From Flavobacteriales bacterium (lineage in GTDB: Bacteria; Bacteroidota; Bacteroidia; Flavobacteriales_D; Parvicellaceae), in contig JAQWRG010000084.1 of the NCBI GenBank assembly GCA_029243855.1, positions 1-33,967 on the forward strand: DNA of 33,967 nucleotides, written 5' to 3'. Positions 1-9,569 of this stretch are shown here, piece after piece; the first letter of the stretch is position 1; every line of letters starts with the position of its first letter. The translations under genes and the position numbers were made by a program. Below the pieces are notes generated by a model that searched no databases, had not been told where the DNA came from, and was given only the letters and a program-made list of their open reading frames with translations.

Positions 1-111
1 GTCTTAAAGTAACCTTACTGTTAATTATACATTAAGTTAACAATCGTTACTTAATTATTATTATTTTATATTGCAGATGTCATCTCAAAATGATATACAT
101 TCGAATAAATT

Positions 112-531
112 ATGAAGTATATTTTAGAAAATGATTATGAATATGATTTCTCTTTATTTGGGATAAGTTGCCATGAAAAAGATTATAGGCTTTGCTGGGC
201 TATCAATAGCTCACTAAATCTATCTCTATATAAAACTAGAGACACTATAGATGTCAACTTTTCAAAAAAAGAAAAACTTATTGGTGCTTTTACTGTTTTC
301 AAACATGAAGAAATCGAAGAAGATGAATCTCTATTTTTAATTGCTAATAAATCAATTTATGGAGCTTTAATCCCTGAAAAAAATCATGTAGATTACTTCC
401 TATTGGTTAAAAATTCTCGACATATAGAATCAAATGAAATTATGGAGAAAGTGAATGCCATTCCCTTTGTTTTAACAGCTCAAGAAATTGACGTGAATAT
501 GTTAAAGTCAAAAGAAAACCTTATCTTTTAA
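112..531 (+). CDS. IPExxxVDY family protein
   Basis: ORF contains the signature LIPEKNHVDYFL; located immediately upstream of pyk as is typical in Bacteroidetes. Confidence 0.85.
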   Translation: MKYILENDYEYDFSLFGISCHEKDYRLCWAINSSLNLSLYKTRDTIDVNFSKKEKLIGAFTVFKHEEIEEDESLFLIANKSIYGALIPEKNHVDYFLLVKNSRHIESNEIMEKVNAIPFVLTAQEIDVNMLKSKENLIF

Positions 532-532
532 T

Positions 533-1957
533 ATGCTTAAAAAAACTAAAATAGTAGCAACTGTTGGACCTTCCACAACTGAAAAAGAAACATTATTAAA
601 AATGATTCAAGAAGGCGTTAATGTTTTTAGAATAAATTTTTCACATGGAACTTATGATGACCACATTGCAGCAGTAAAAAAAATTAAAGAAGCTGATGTT
701 GAGCTTGGTACTCACACAGCTATTCTAGCTGATTTACAAGGTCCAAAAATTAGAATTGGAGCCATGCCTGATGAAGGACTCCTATTGTCTAATGGAGATG
801 AATTTGTTCTCACAAATTCTGAAAAAAAAAGAACTAAACTATCGGCTTTTATATCATACAAAGGGCTTCCAGCAGATGTTCAAAAAGGGGAAAAGATTTT
901 ATTAGATGATGGTAAAATTGTTTTAGAGACGGTTCATACAGATAAAAAAACTACCATTACAACCAAAGTTATTGCAGGAGGGCTTCTATACTCAAGAAAA
1001 GGGGTAAACTTACCTGATACTGTTATTTCCACATCAAGTTTAACTGAAAAAGACAAAGCTGATCTAGAAGTAGCTTTAAATAATAATGTCGATTGGGTTG
1101 GTTTTTCATTTGTTAGAAATGCAAGAGAAATAATTGAATTAAGACACCTAATCACTCAACATGGGGGCAATGCTAAAATAATTGCTAAAATCGAAAAACC
1201 AGAAGCAGTTGAAAACTTAGAGGCTATTATTGAAGAAAGCGATGCAATAATGGTTGCAAGAGGTGACCTAGGTGTTGAGATTCCTCTTGAGAAAGTTCCA
1301 TTGCTACAAAAGAAAATTGTAACCCACTCAAGACAGTTGGCTAAGCCTGTAATTATTGCCACACAAATGATGGAAAGTATGATGGATAACATCACTCCAA
1401 ATAGAGCTGAAGTAAATGACGTTGCTAATGCCGTAATGGATGGAGCTGATGCCGTAATGTTAAGTGGGGAAACTTCTGTAGGAAAACATCCTATTGAGGT
1501 AATTAAAATAATGACTAGAATTATAAAAGAAGTAGAAGAAAAATTTGAACCACTTTATATTCATGAAAGCATTCCTAAGAAAAATCATGAAAGATTTATA
1601 ACGGATTCGATTTGTTTTAATGTTTGTCGATTAGCTCAGAGAATAGACGCGAAGGGCATTGTTACTATGACACATTCTGGGTATACGGCATTTAAAATAT
1701 CTAGTCAACGACCTAAATCAGACATTTTTGTGTTTTCAAGCAATAAAAAACTATTAGAAACACTGTCTCTTGTTTGGGGAGTTTCCACATATTATTATAA
1801 CAAAACTGTAAGCACAGACCACACCATTGCAGACATAAAATACTTGCTTAAAGAAAGTAATTTAGTAGAAAGTGGTGACCTACTTATAAACACAGCAAGC
1901 ATCCCTTTAAAAGAAAGTGGGAAAACAAATATGCTTAAGTTGAGCTACATAGATTAA
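533..1957 (+). CDS. pyk: pyruvate kinase
   Basis: Full-length ORF with KIVATVGPST, MVARGDLGVEIP, VIIATQMMESM motifs. Confidence 0.98.
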   Translation: MLKKTKIVATVGPSTTEKETLLKMIQEGVNVFRINFSHGTYDDHIAAVKKIKEADVELGTHTAILADLQGPKIRIGAMPDEGLLLSNGDEFVLTNSEKKRTKLSAFISYKGLPADVQKGEKILLDDGKIVLETVHTDKKTTITTKVIAGGLLYSRKGVNLPDTVISTSSLTEKDKADLEVALNNNVDWVGFSFVRNAREIIELRHLITQHGGNAKIIAKIEKPEAVENLEAIIEESDAIMVARGDLGVEIPLEKVPLLQKKIVTHSRQLAKPVIIATQMMESMMDNITPNRAEVNDVANAVMDGADAVMLSGETSVGKHPIEVIKIMTRIIKEVEEKFEPLYIHESIPKKNHERFITDSICFNVCRLAQRIDAKGIVTMTHSGYTAFKISSQRPKSDIFVFSSNKKLLETLSLVWGVSTYYYNKTVSTDHTIADIKYLLKESNLVESGDLLINTASIPLKESGKTNMLKLSYID

Positions 1958-1968
1958 ACCATTTAAAA

Positions 1969-3012
1969 ATGATAAACGTTGAATTACTGAGTAAAACCTG
2001 CGAAACAGCTGGAGCACCAGGTTTTGAAAATAGAGTTCGTGAGTTGGTATTATCCAAGATTAGACCCCATGTTGATTCTATTGAAATTGACAATATGGGC
2101 AATGTAATAGCCTTAAAAAAAGGAAAAAGTGACGCTAAAAAAGTAATGATTGGCGCTCATATGGATGAGATTGGATTCATTGTAACACATGTTGACCCCA
2201 ATGGTTTTATTAAGTTTCATCCTTTAGGTGGATTTGACCCAAAAACACTTACATCACAGAGAGTAATTATTCACGGTGAAAAGGACATCGTTGGAGTAAT
2301 GGGATCTAAACCTATTCATGTTATGACACCTGAAGAAAAGAATAAAGTACCCAAAATAACGGATTACTATATTGACTTAGGCATAAGCAAAAAAGAAGTT
2401 GACAAAATTGTCAAGGTTGGTGATTCAATAACTAGGCAAAGAGAATTAATAGAAATGGGAGATTGTGTAAACTGTAAAAGTTTAGATAACCGCATTGCTG
2501 TTTTTATATTAATGGAGTTATTGGCTAAAATGGATAAACCTGCTTACGACACTTATGCTGTTTTTACCGTTCAAGAAGAGGTAGGTATAAGGGGAGCGCA
2601 AGTTGCCACACAAAAAATACAACCTGATTTTGGATTTGGATTAGATACAACTATTGCCTATGATGTCCCAGGAGCTGCAGAGCATGAAAAAATAACTTCC
2701 TTAGGTAAAGGGGTAGCAATTAAAATAATGGACGCAAGCACTATTTGTGATACAAGAATGGTGTCCTTTATGCAAAAACAGGCTAACTCTAATAAAATTA
2801 GTTGGCAAAATGAAATTTTAACTGCTGGTGGAACTGATACAGCTAGTATTCAAAGAATGACTCCAGGTGGCTCTATTGCAGGAGCATTTTCAATTCCAAC
2901 CAGACACATTCATCAAGTAATAGAAATAGTTCATAAATCAGATGTTAAAAACTGTATAGATTTAATGAACATATGTTTAAGCAAACTTGACCAATCAGAT
3001 TGGAAATTTTAA
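1969..3012 (+). CDS. M42 family metallopeptidase (glutamyl aminopeptidase/endoglucanase-M-like)
   Basis: GAHMDEIGFIV, SLDNRIAVFILMELL, TVQEEVGIRGA, GGTDTASIQ motifs. Confidence 0.93.
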   Translation: MINVELLSKTCETAGAPGFENRVRELVLSKIRPHVDSIEIDNMGNVIALKKGKSDAKKVMIGAHMDEIGFIVTHVDPNGFIKFHPLGGFDPKTLTSQRVIIHGEKDIVGVMGSKPIHVMTPEEKNKVPKITDYYIDLGISKKEVDKIVKVGDSITRQRELIEMGDCVNCKSLDNRIAVFILMELLAKMDKPAYDTYAVFTVQEEVGIRGAQVATQKIQPDFGFGLDTTIAYDVPGAAEHEKITSLGKGVAIKIMDASTICDTRMVSFMQKQANSNKISWQNEILTAGGTDTASIQRMTPGGSIAGAFSIPTRHIHQVIEIVHKSDVKNCIDLMNICLSKLDQSDWKF

Positions 3013-3053
3013 TGGTCTAAAATTAACTTTATTAACATTTATCATTCATTGAA

Positions 3054-3989
3054 ATGAATCAAATATGTAACCATATTTTAATGATTGAACCTGCTGCATT
3101 TCAATTCAATTCTGAAACAGCTACAAATAATTTTTATCAAAACAATAAGTTAAGTGAGTCCAGGTCTCAACAACTTGCTCTAGAAGAGTTTAGTGCTTTT
3201 GTTGAAAAACTCAAAAATAAAGGCATATCAATAACAGTTATCAAAGACACTGAAACACCCATAAAACCGGATGCAATTTTCCCTAATAATTGGGTTTCTT
3301 TTCATGAGAATGGTGTTGTAATACTATTCCCAATGTGGGCAGAAAACAGACGTCAAGAAAGAAGGTTAGATTTGATAAATAGGTTAGAAAAAAAACACCA
3401 TTTTAAAATTAAAAAACAATTGGATTTTTCTTTCTATGAAAAAGAAAATAAATTTTTAGAAGGAACTGGAAGTATGGTGTTAGACAGAAAAAACAAGATG
3501 TGCTACGCAGCTATCTCTGTAAGAACTCATGAAGAATTGGTTCAAAAACTCTGTGATGAAATGAATTATTCTGCCATACTTTTTTCTGCCAACCAGACTA
3601 TTAAAGGCAGAAGAGTTCCCATCTATCATACTAACGTAATGATGACCATTGCAGATAAATATGCCGTTATTTGCCTTGAAACAATTGACGACACTAATGA
3701 AAAAGAAAAAGTTGTTAAAGCCTTAAAAAAAACCAACAAAGAAATTATTGAAATTACAGCTTCTCAAAAAAATTGTTTTGCTGGAAACTCATTGCAGGTA
3801 ATGGGAAATGATTGCGTATATTTAATAATGTCAAGCAATGCTTTTCATTCTTTAAGTTCACAGCAAGTTGCAAAAATAGAGAGCTTTAATCCAATTCTAC
3901 ATAGCGATTTAACTACCATCGAAAACATAGGTGGAGGAAGTGCAAGGTGTATGATGGCAGAAGTTTTTCTACCTAAATCTAAGCACTAA
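3054..3989 (+). CDS. ctlX: citrulline utilization hydrolase CtlX / arginine deiminase-related protein
   Basis: [15 protein letters not shown]..., [19 protein letters not shown], guanidino-group-modifying fold motifs. Confidence 0.85.
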   Translation: MNQICNHILMIEPAAFQFNSETATNNFYQNNKLSESRSQQLALEEFSAFVEKLKNKGISITVIKDTETPIKPDAIFPNNWVSFHENGVVILFPMWAENRRQERRLDLINRLEKKHHFKIKKQLDFSFYEKENKFLEGTGSMVLDRKNKMCYAAISVRTHEELVQKLCDEMNYSAILFSANQTIKGRRVPIYHTNVMMTIADKYAVICLETIDDTNEKEKVVKALKKTNKEIIEITASQKNCFAGNSLQVMGNDCVYLIMSSNAFHSLSSQQVAKIESFNPILHSDLTTIENIGGGSARCMMAEVFLPKSKH

Positions 3990-4999
3990 AGTTCCGATTT
4001 AAATTGTTTTAAAAACCTGAGATCATTTTCAGAATACAATCTTAAATCGTTAACCTGGTATTTCAATTGAGCAATTCTTTCAATACCCATTCCAAAAGCA
4101 TACCCAGAATAAACCGTTGGATCAATGTTACAGTTTTCTAAAACATTAGGGTCAACCATTCCACAACCCATAATTTCCAACCAACCAGAATATTTACAAA
4201 CATTACATCCTTTTCCAACACAAATTGAGCAAGAAACGTCTAGTTCAGCTGAGGGTTCAGTGAATGGAAAATAAGATGGCCTAAGTCTAATTTTAGTTTC
4301 TTCTCCAAACAACGCTTTTGTAAAATAAAGTAGTGTTTGCTTTAAATCAGCAAATGAAACGTCTTTATCAATATAAAGCCCTTCAACCTGATGAAAGAAA
4401 CAATGAGCTCTAGCAGAAATCGCTTCATTTCTATACACTCTACCAGGTGATATGGTTCTAATGGGCGGCTTTTCATTTTCCATAACTCTAACTTGTACAG
4501 ATGAGGTATGCGTTCTTAAAGCCATTTCTTTATTGATGAAAAAAGTGTCCTGCATATCTCTTGCAGGGTGTTCTTCAGGGAAATTAAGTGCTGTGAAATT
4601 ATGCCAATCGTCTTCAATTTCTGGGCCTTCAGAAACCGTAAAACCAATTTGTGCAAAAATCTCAATTATTTGCTCTTTCACAATAGAAATGGGGTGTCTA
4701 GAACCTAAGACCGTTGGCTGAGCAGTCATACTAAAATCAATAGTTGATTGAGTTGACTTGTTTGAACCTGAGTTAGATTTTAACTCTTCTATCTTACTTG
4801 AAGCTAAATTTTTAAGTAGATTCAATTGCTTTCCAAATTCCTTTTTGTCTTCTGAAGGAACGTTTCTAAACTGAGTAAAAAGATCTGTTATACTTCCTTT
4901 TTTTCCAAGCATTGCAATTCTAAACTGTTCTATTTCATTGCTGTCGCTAGAATTAAAATTAACAATCTGGTCTTTTATCGTACTTATCTTATCAAACAT
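3986..4999 (-). CDS. pheS: phenylalanine--tRNA ligase subunit alpha
   Basis: [53 protein letters not shown] and [13 protein letters not shown] motifs. Confidence 0.97.
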   Translation of the reverse strand: MFDKISTIKDQIVNFNSSDSNEIEQFRIAMLGKKGSITDLFTQFRNVPSEDKKEFGKQLNLLKNLASSKIEELKSNSGSNKSTQSTIDFSMTAQPTVLGSRHPISIVKEQIIEIFAQIGFTVSEGPEIEDDWHNFTALNFPEEHPARDMQDTFFINKEMALRTHTSSVQVRVMENEKPPIRTISPGRVYRNEAISARAHCFFHQVEGLYIDKDVSFADLKQTLLYFTKALFGEETKIRLRPSYFPFTEPSAELDVSCSICVGKGCNVCKYSGWLEIMGCGMVDPNVLENCNIDPTVYSGYAFGMGIERIAQLKYQVNDLRLYSENDLRFLKQFKSEL

Positions 5000-5006
5000 A
5001 TCTTAT

Positions 5007-5726
5007 TTACTTCATTATAGTAACTGAAAGTATTGTTACTGGCTCTGATGGTTTATTCCCTCTTTCTGTCTTAACATTACATATGGCATCTATTACCTCA
5101 ATGCCATGAATGACTTCACCAAATACTGTATATCCGTTATCTAAAAAAGGGGTTCCTCCAATTTGTTGATATACTTTTTTAGCTGTATCCGAAAAAGTAA
5201 ATTTCTCTTGTTGGTGTTGGTAGTGGGGCGCTTTTTGATTTATCTTATTTTCCATTTGCCCCAATTGATTAAGATTGTATTTTCTCCCCTGAACAATATA
5301 GAATTGACTGCCGCTAGATTTCTTTTCTGGATTTACATTATCTCCCATTCTTGCTGCAGCTAAAGCACCTTTTTTATGATATAAATTAGTTACTATTTCA
5401 GCAGGTATTGTTTCTCCTTCACTATTTTGACCTAGCTGCCCACTAAAGCTTTTGTCTCTAGAATTTGGATCTCCAGCCTGAGCCATAAAATCTTTAATTA
5501 CACGATGAAAAGTAATTCCATTGTAAAATTTTTCATTGACTAATTTTATAAAATTGTCTCTATGCAAAGGGGTTTCATTGTATAATATTAATGTTAATGT
5601 TCCTTTAGAAGTTTCCATTAAAACCTTAGTTTCTTTAGGTTCGATGCTTTTTTCTTTAAACAAAGAACACCCACCAATAAAAAAGGCAATTAAAACAAGA
5701 AGTGTAATTCTATAGTTAGTAAACAT
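5007..5726 (-). CDS. peptidylprolyl isomerase, cyclophilin type, lipoprotein
   Basis: LLVLIAFFIGGCS lipobox; FHRVIKDFMAQAGDP, GSQFYIVQG cyclophilin motifs. The ORF track starts at 5765 (TTG); ATG at 5726 (MFTNYRITLL) is the likelier start. Confidence 0.9.
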   Translation of the reverse strand: MFTNYRITLLVLIAFFIGGCSLFKEKSIEPKETKVLMETSKGTLTLILYNETPLHRDNFIKLVNEKFYNGITFHRVIKDFMAQAGDPNSRDKSFSGQLGQNSEGETIPAEIVTNLYHKKGALAAARMGDNVNPEKKSSGSQFYIVQGRKYNLNQLGQMENKINQKAPHYQHQQEKFTFSDTAKKVYQQIGGTPFLDNGYTVFGEVIHGIEVIDAICNVKTERGNKPSEPVTILSVTIMK

Positions 5727-5791
5727 TTTTAATGCTGTTTTTTTTTTACCTTGCAAATTAAGCAAATAGTAAAGTATTATTCTATCATATT

Positions 5792-6160
5792 ATGAAAATC
5801 CGTCTCCTAAACAACAAGATATTTTCAATTGGCTTGGTTTTAACCCTACTTATTGGCTTAAACTCTTGTTATAAAACTGAAAGTACAACTGCAGTCATTC
5901 ATGTTAAAGACAGTACAACCAGTGCAGCAGTTCCGGGCGCTACAGTTGAACTACTTTACATTGCAGGACATCCTGATTCAACCAGCATTCATGTAACCGA
6001 AACTACAAACAATAGTGGTGATGCTTTTTTTGATTTCACCGATAAGTATAAATCTGGACAAGCTGGTTTTGCAGTACTCGACATTCGAGTAAATGGGATT
6101 TACAAAGGGATAATTGAAATCAATGAAATGGTTCCAAATGAAGAAACTGTTTTATTGTAA
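5792..6160 (+). CDS. small lipoprotein with carboxypeptidase-regulatory/transthyretin-like fold
   Basis: Lipobox-like LLIGLNSCYK; single beta-rich domain AVPGATVELLY... Confidence 0.6.
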   Translation: MKIRLLNNKIFSIGLVLTLLIGLNSCYKTESTTAVIHVKDSTTSAAVPGATVELLYIAGHPDSTSIHVTETTNNSGDAFFDFTDKYKSGQAGFAVLDIRVNGIYKGIIEINEMVPNEETVLL

Positions 6161-6490
6161 TCATAGGTTATAATATTCAATTATAGCTTCTTTTATTATT
6201 TCTTCTTGCTCATCCGAATTTAAATTTGGAAACTTCTTAAGTGACTCAAAATGAATCCAACCATCTTTATCTCTACCTTTTGGTTTGTAATATCCTTGTG
6301 GAGTAAAAACCACACATAAACCAATATGCATCACTTCAACTTTTTGATCTTTTGTTAAATTCTTGAAATCCATATTGAGTTCTTGAAGGCCAATAACAAA
6401 TAAAATGCTGTCAAGTTCTGGAGATTCGCCCATTTTTTCACCTAATTTAAGCTGTAGGCTTCTCCATTGCTTCTCTAATTCAAAATTCAT
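6161..6490 (-). CDS. conserved hypothetical protein
   Basis: Intact 109-aa ORF abutting the upstream convergent gene; composition typical of coding sequence. Confidence 0.65.
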   Translation of the reverse strand: MNFELEKQWRSLQLKLGEKMGESPELDSILFVIGLQELNMDFKNLTKDQKVEVMHIGLCVVFTPQGYYKPKGRDKDGWIHFESLKKFPNLNSDEQEEIIKEAIIEYYNL

Positions 6491-6808
6491 ATATTTATGT
6501 AATTCACGTAAAAATAATTTAATCTATACATCCAAACTAAAGTTGGCAAAAAAATAAATCATAATTCATATTGTTTTCTCTTTTGTTATTGCCTTTATTA
6601 AAGTCTATCAAATAATATTTATTGAGGGTTTCTGGGGAAGCTTTATTTTATATGTATTAAAACAGGTAGGTTTTTTACTTTTAATTTATTGGTTGGTTGT
6701 CTTAGTATTATTCAACATTAAAAAGAAGATAATTCAGAAAGATTAATTATACAATTACGCCTAAAAGTGTCTTGAAAAAATTAATTTTAACCTTTTAAAC
6801 CTACTATT

Positions 6809-7582
6809 ATGGAATTTCAAAACATATTAATTGATGTTAATGATAAAATAGCAACAATAACCATCAACAGGCCCAAACAACTTAATGCCTTAAACAAAGC
6901 AACAATATCGGATTTAAATCAAGTTTTGATGTCTTTAAAGAACGACAATAATATAAGATGTTTAATCATAACCGGTTCAGGTGAAAAAGCGTTTGTTGCT
7001 GGAGCAGATATTAAAGAATTTGCTCATTTTGGAGTTGAAGAAGGGAAAAAACTAGCCAAATCAGGTCAGGAAAACTTATTTGATTTAATAGAAAATTATC
7101 CCAAACCAGTTATTGCTGCCGTTAACGGGTTTGCATTAGGCGGTGGTTTAGAATTAGCCATGGCTTGTCATTTTAGAATAGCATCAGACAATGCAAGGAT
7201 GGGCTTACCTGAAGTAAGTTTAGGCGTCATTCCTGGCTATGGAGGGACTCAACGCCTCCCTCAATTGATTGGAAAAGGCAAAGCAATGGAACTCATTACT
7301 ACTGCTAAAATGATGACTGCTGATGAAGCCTTGCAATATCACTTGGTTAATTACGTTGTTAGTTCAGAAGAGTTATTGCCAAAATGTATCAAAATAGCAA
7401 CTGCTACATTACATAATTCTCCAAAAGCAATTAATGCTGCAATAAACGCAGTTAATGCTGGTTATAACAATGATGTTAACGGATATAATAAAGAAATTGA
7501 AGAATTTGGAAATTGTTTTGGCAGTGACGAATTTAAAGAAGGCACTACTGCATTTATGGAAAAGAGAAAACCAAACTATTAA
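6809..7582 (+). CDS. enoyl-CoA hydratase/isomerase (crotonase) family protein
   Basis: GSGEKAFVAGADIKEF, AAVNGFALGGGLELAMACHFRIAS, LPEVSLGVIPGYGGTQRLP motifs. Confidence 0.95.
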   Translation: MEFQNILIDVNDKIATITINRPKQLNALNKATISDLNQVLMSLKNDNNIRCLIITGSGEKAFVAGADIKEFAHFGVEEGKKLAKSGQENLFDLIENYPKPVIAAVNGFALGGGLELAMACHFRIASDNARMGLPEVSLGVIPGYGGTQRLPQLIGKGKAMELITTAKMMTADEALQYHLVNYVVSSEELLPKCIKIATATLHNSPKAINAAINAVNAGYNNDVNGYNKEIEEFGNCFGSDEFKEGTTAFMEKRKPNY

Positions 7583-9124
7583 TTGTCTAGTATAAAAAAA
7601 CTCATAGGCCAAACAGCGATTTATGGATCCAGCAGTATAATTGGGAGGTTTCTTAATTATCTATTAACTCCTTTGTATGTCATTAAATTTTCTACTGATC
7701 AGTATGGAATAATTTCTGAGATGTACGCTTATGTAGCTTTTTTAGTTGTCTTTTTAACATATGGAATGGGAACAGCTTTGTTTCGATTTTCTACCTCAAA
7801 AAAATACGATTTCAATCAGGTTTACAGCAACACCTTATTTTCTTTACTAACCACCTCCACTTTTTTTATTTTATTAATTAGTTTGTTTTCTCAGGAAATA
7901 GCCAACCTTCTTAAGTATCCTGAACATTCTGAATATATTATATGGTTTGGAATGATTGTTGGTTTGGACGCTGTTTCTTCCATACCACTAGCAAACCTTA
8001 GACTTAAGGAAAAAGCAAAGAAATTTGCTTTAATCAACTTTTTAAATGTTGGCGTTAATATCGGGTTGAATCTATTTTTTATTGTTTATTGCAAAGAGAA
8101 TTTTGACCCTGAGATAGAAAACAACAATTGGATTATTAATACATTTTATGATCCTGAAATTGGTGTTGGCTATGTATTTATCTCTAATCTAATATCAAGT
8201 ATTGTAAAGTTTGTAGCATTAATTCCCGAGATGAATTTGAAGGGTCGATTTGACTTTTCAATACTACTATCTATGCTTAAATATGCCGCACCTATGCTTT
8301 TTGTTGGTCTTGCATATGTAATAAATGAAACACTTGACAGAGCAATGCTTAAAGAAATTTTATATAATCAAAACTTAGAAAGTGCCGATTTAAACATCTC
8401 TGAAAATGCATTAGAATTAGCACAGTCTGAAAATGGAATTTATGGAGCCAACTATAAAATCACCATGGTAGTAAGCATGTTTATTCAAGCTTTTAAGTAT
8501 GCTTCTGAACCTTTCTTTTTTAAAAATGCATCTAATAAGTCATCAAAAGAAACATTAGCCAAAGTAATGAATTACTTCACTATTGTTTTGGTGTTTATTT
8601 TTTTAGTAATGACGCTTTACTTACATGTGTTTAAATACTTTATTAATAACCCTGAATATTGGAGTGGGTTAAAGGTAGTGCCGATTTTATTAGCTGCAAA
8701 TATTTTTCTTGGGATTTATACAAGTTTATCTATTTGGTATAAATTGTCTGATAAAACAATTTTTGGAGCATACATCTCAAGTATAGGAGTAATCATCACG
8801 TTAACCATTAACTTTATATTCATTCCTCAATTTGGATATGAGGCTTCAGCATACGCTACTTTAGCCTGCTATGGATCTATGATGATTTTAAGTTATATTT
8901 TCGGGCAAAAACATTACAGTATCCCTTATAATCTTTGGAAATTTTTCACTTATATTGGGGTAGGTGCATTACTTTTTACAATTAGCTTACCATTTGACCC
9001 TAAAGTTGAATATACCTTACTAGCGTACGGTTATCACACTTTACTTTTAATTGGTTTTTTAGTTTTAGTATTATTAATTGAAAAACCTTTTAAGAAACCC
9101 ATTTTAACTAATTCTAATGAATAA
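7583..9124 (+). CDS. polysaccharide biosynthesis / oligosaccharide flippase family membrane protein
   Basis: Multi-TM Wzx/MATE-like ORF beginning IKKLIGQTAIYGSSSIIGRFLNYLLTPLY; TTG start abutting the crotonase stop. Confidence 0.9.
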   Translation: MSSIKKLIGQTAIYGSSSIIGRFLNYLLTPLYVIKFSTDQYGIISEMYAYVAFLVVFLTYGMGTALFRFSTSKKYDFNQVYSNTLFSLLTTSTFFILLISLFSQEIANLLKYPEHSEYIIWFGMIVGLDAVSSIPLANLRLKEKAKKFALINFLNVGVNIGLNLFFIVYCKENFDPEIENNNWIINTFYDPEIGVGYVFISNLISSIVKFVALIPEMNLKGRFDFSILLSMLKYAAPMLFVGLAYVINETLDRAMLKEILYNQNLESADLNISENALELAQSENGIYGANYKITMVVSMFIQAFKYASEPFFFKNASNKSSKETLAKVMNYFTIVLVFIFLVMTLYLHVFKYFINNPEYWSGLKVVPILLAANIFLGIYTSLSIWYKLSDKTIFGAYISSIGVIITLTINFIFIPQFGYEASAYATLACYGSMMILSYIFGQKHYSIPYNLWKFFTYIGVGALLFTISLPFDPKVEYTLLAYGYHTLLLIGFLVLVLLIEKPFKKPILTNSNE

Positions 9125-9560
9125 AATATACATTAACATCGTCAATAGTTCTGGACATCAAAATCCAAAGCTGGAAACCATTGGCTCTGCAGGTGCTGAT
9201 TTAAGAGCTTTCATTCCCGAAGCAATTGTATTAAAGCCTTTAGAAAGGCGATTAATTCCTACTGGCATTAAAATAGAGTTGCCAATTGGTTATGAAGCTC
9301 AAATAAGACCAAGAAGTGGTTTAGCATATAAAAACGGCATTACAGTACTTAATTCGCCAGGAACAATTGATTCAGACTATCGAGGAGATGTAGGAGTACT
9401 ATTAATAAATCTTTCTAACGAAAACTTCACTGTAAATAACGGAGATAGAATTGCTCAAATGGTTATTGCTAAGCACGAGTTTCCTGTTTTTAATGATTCC
9501 TATAAATTAAAAAGTAGCGAAAGAGGAGAAGGTGGGTTTGGTAGTACTGGGAAAAAATAA
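9117..9560 (+). CDS. dut: dUTP diphosphatase
   Basis: GSAGADLRA, RPRSGLAYKNGITVLNSPGTIDSDYRGDVGVLL, GDRIAQMV, RGEGGFGSTG dUTPase motifs. Confidence 0.98.
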   Translation: MNKIYINIVNSSGHQNPKLETIGSAGADLRAFIPEAIVLKPLERRLIPTGIKIELPIGYEAQIRPRSGLAYKNGITVLNSPGTIDSDYRGDVGVLLINLSNENFTVNNGDRIAQMVIAKHEFPVFNDSYKLKSSERGEGGFGSTGKK

Positions 9561-9569
9561 CGTAATATT

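Noticed and set aside
822-830. A9 run in pyk as a frameshift candidate
   Set aside because: Reading frame is intact through the tract; used only as a comparator
934-1395. Antisense ORFs inside pyk
   Set aside because: Fully overlapped by a highly conserved pyruvate kinase gene on the other strand; no family motifs
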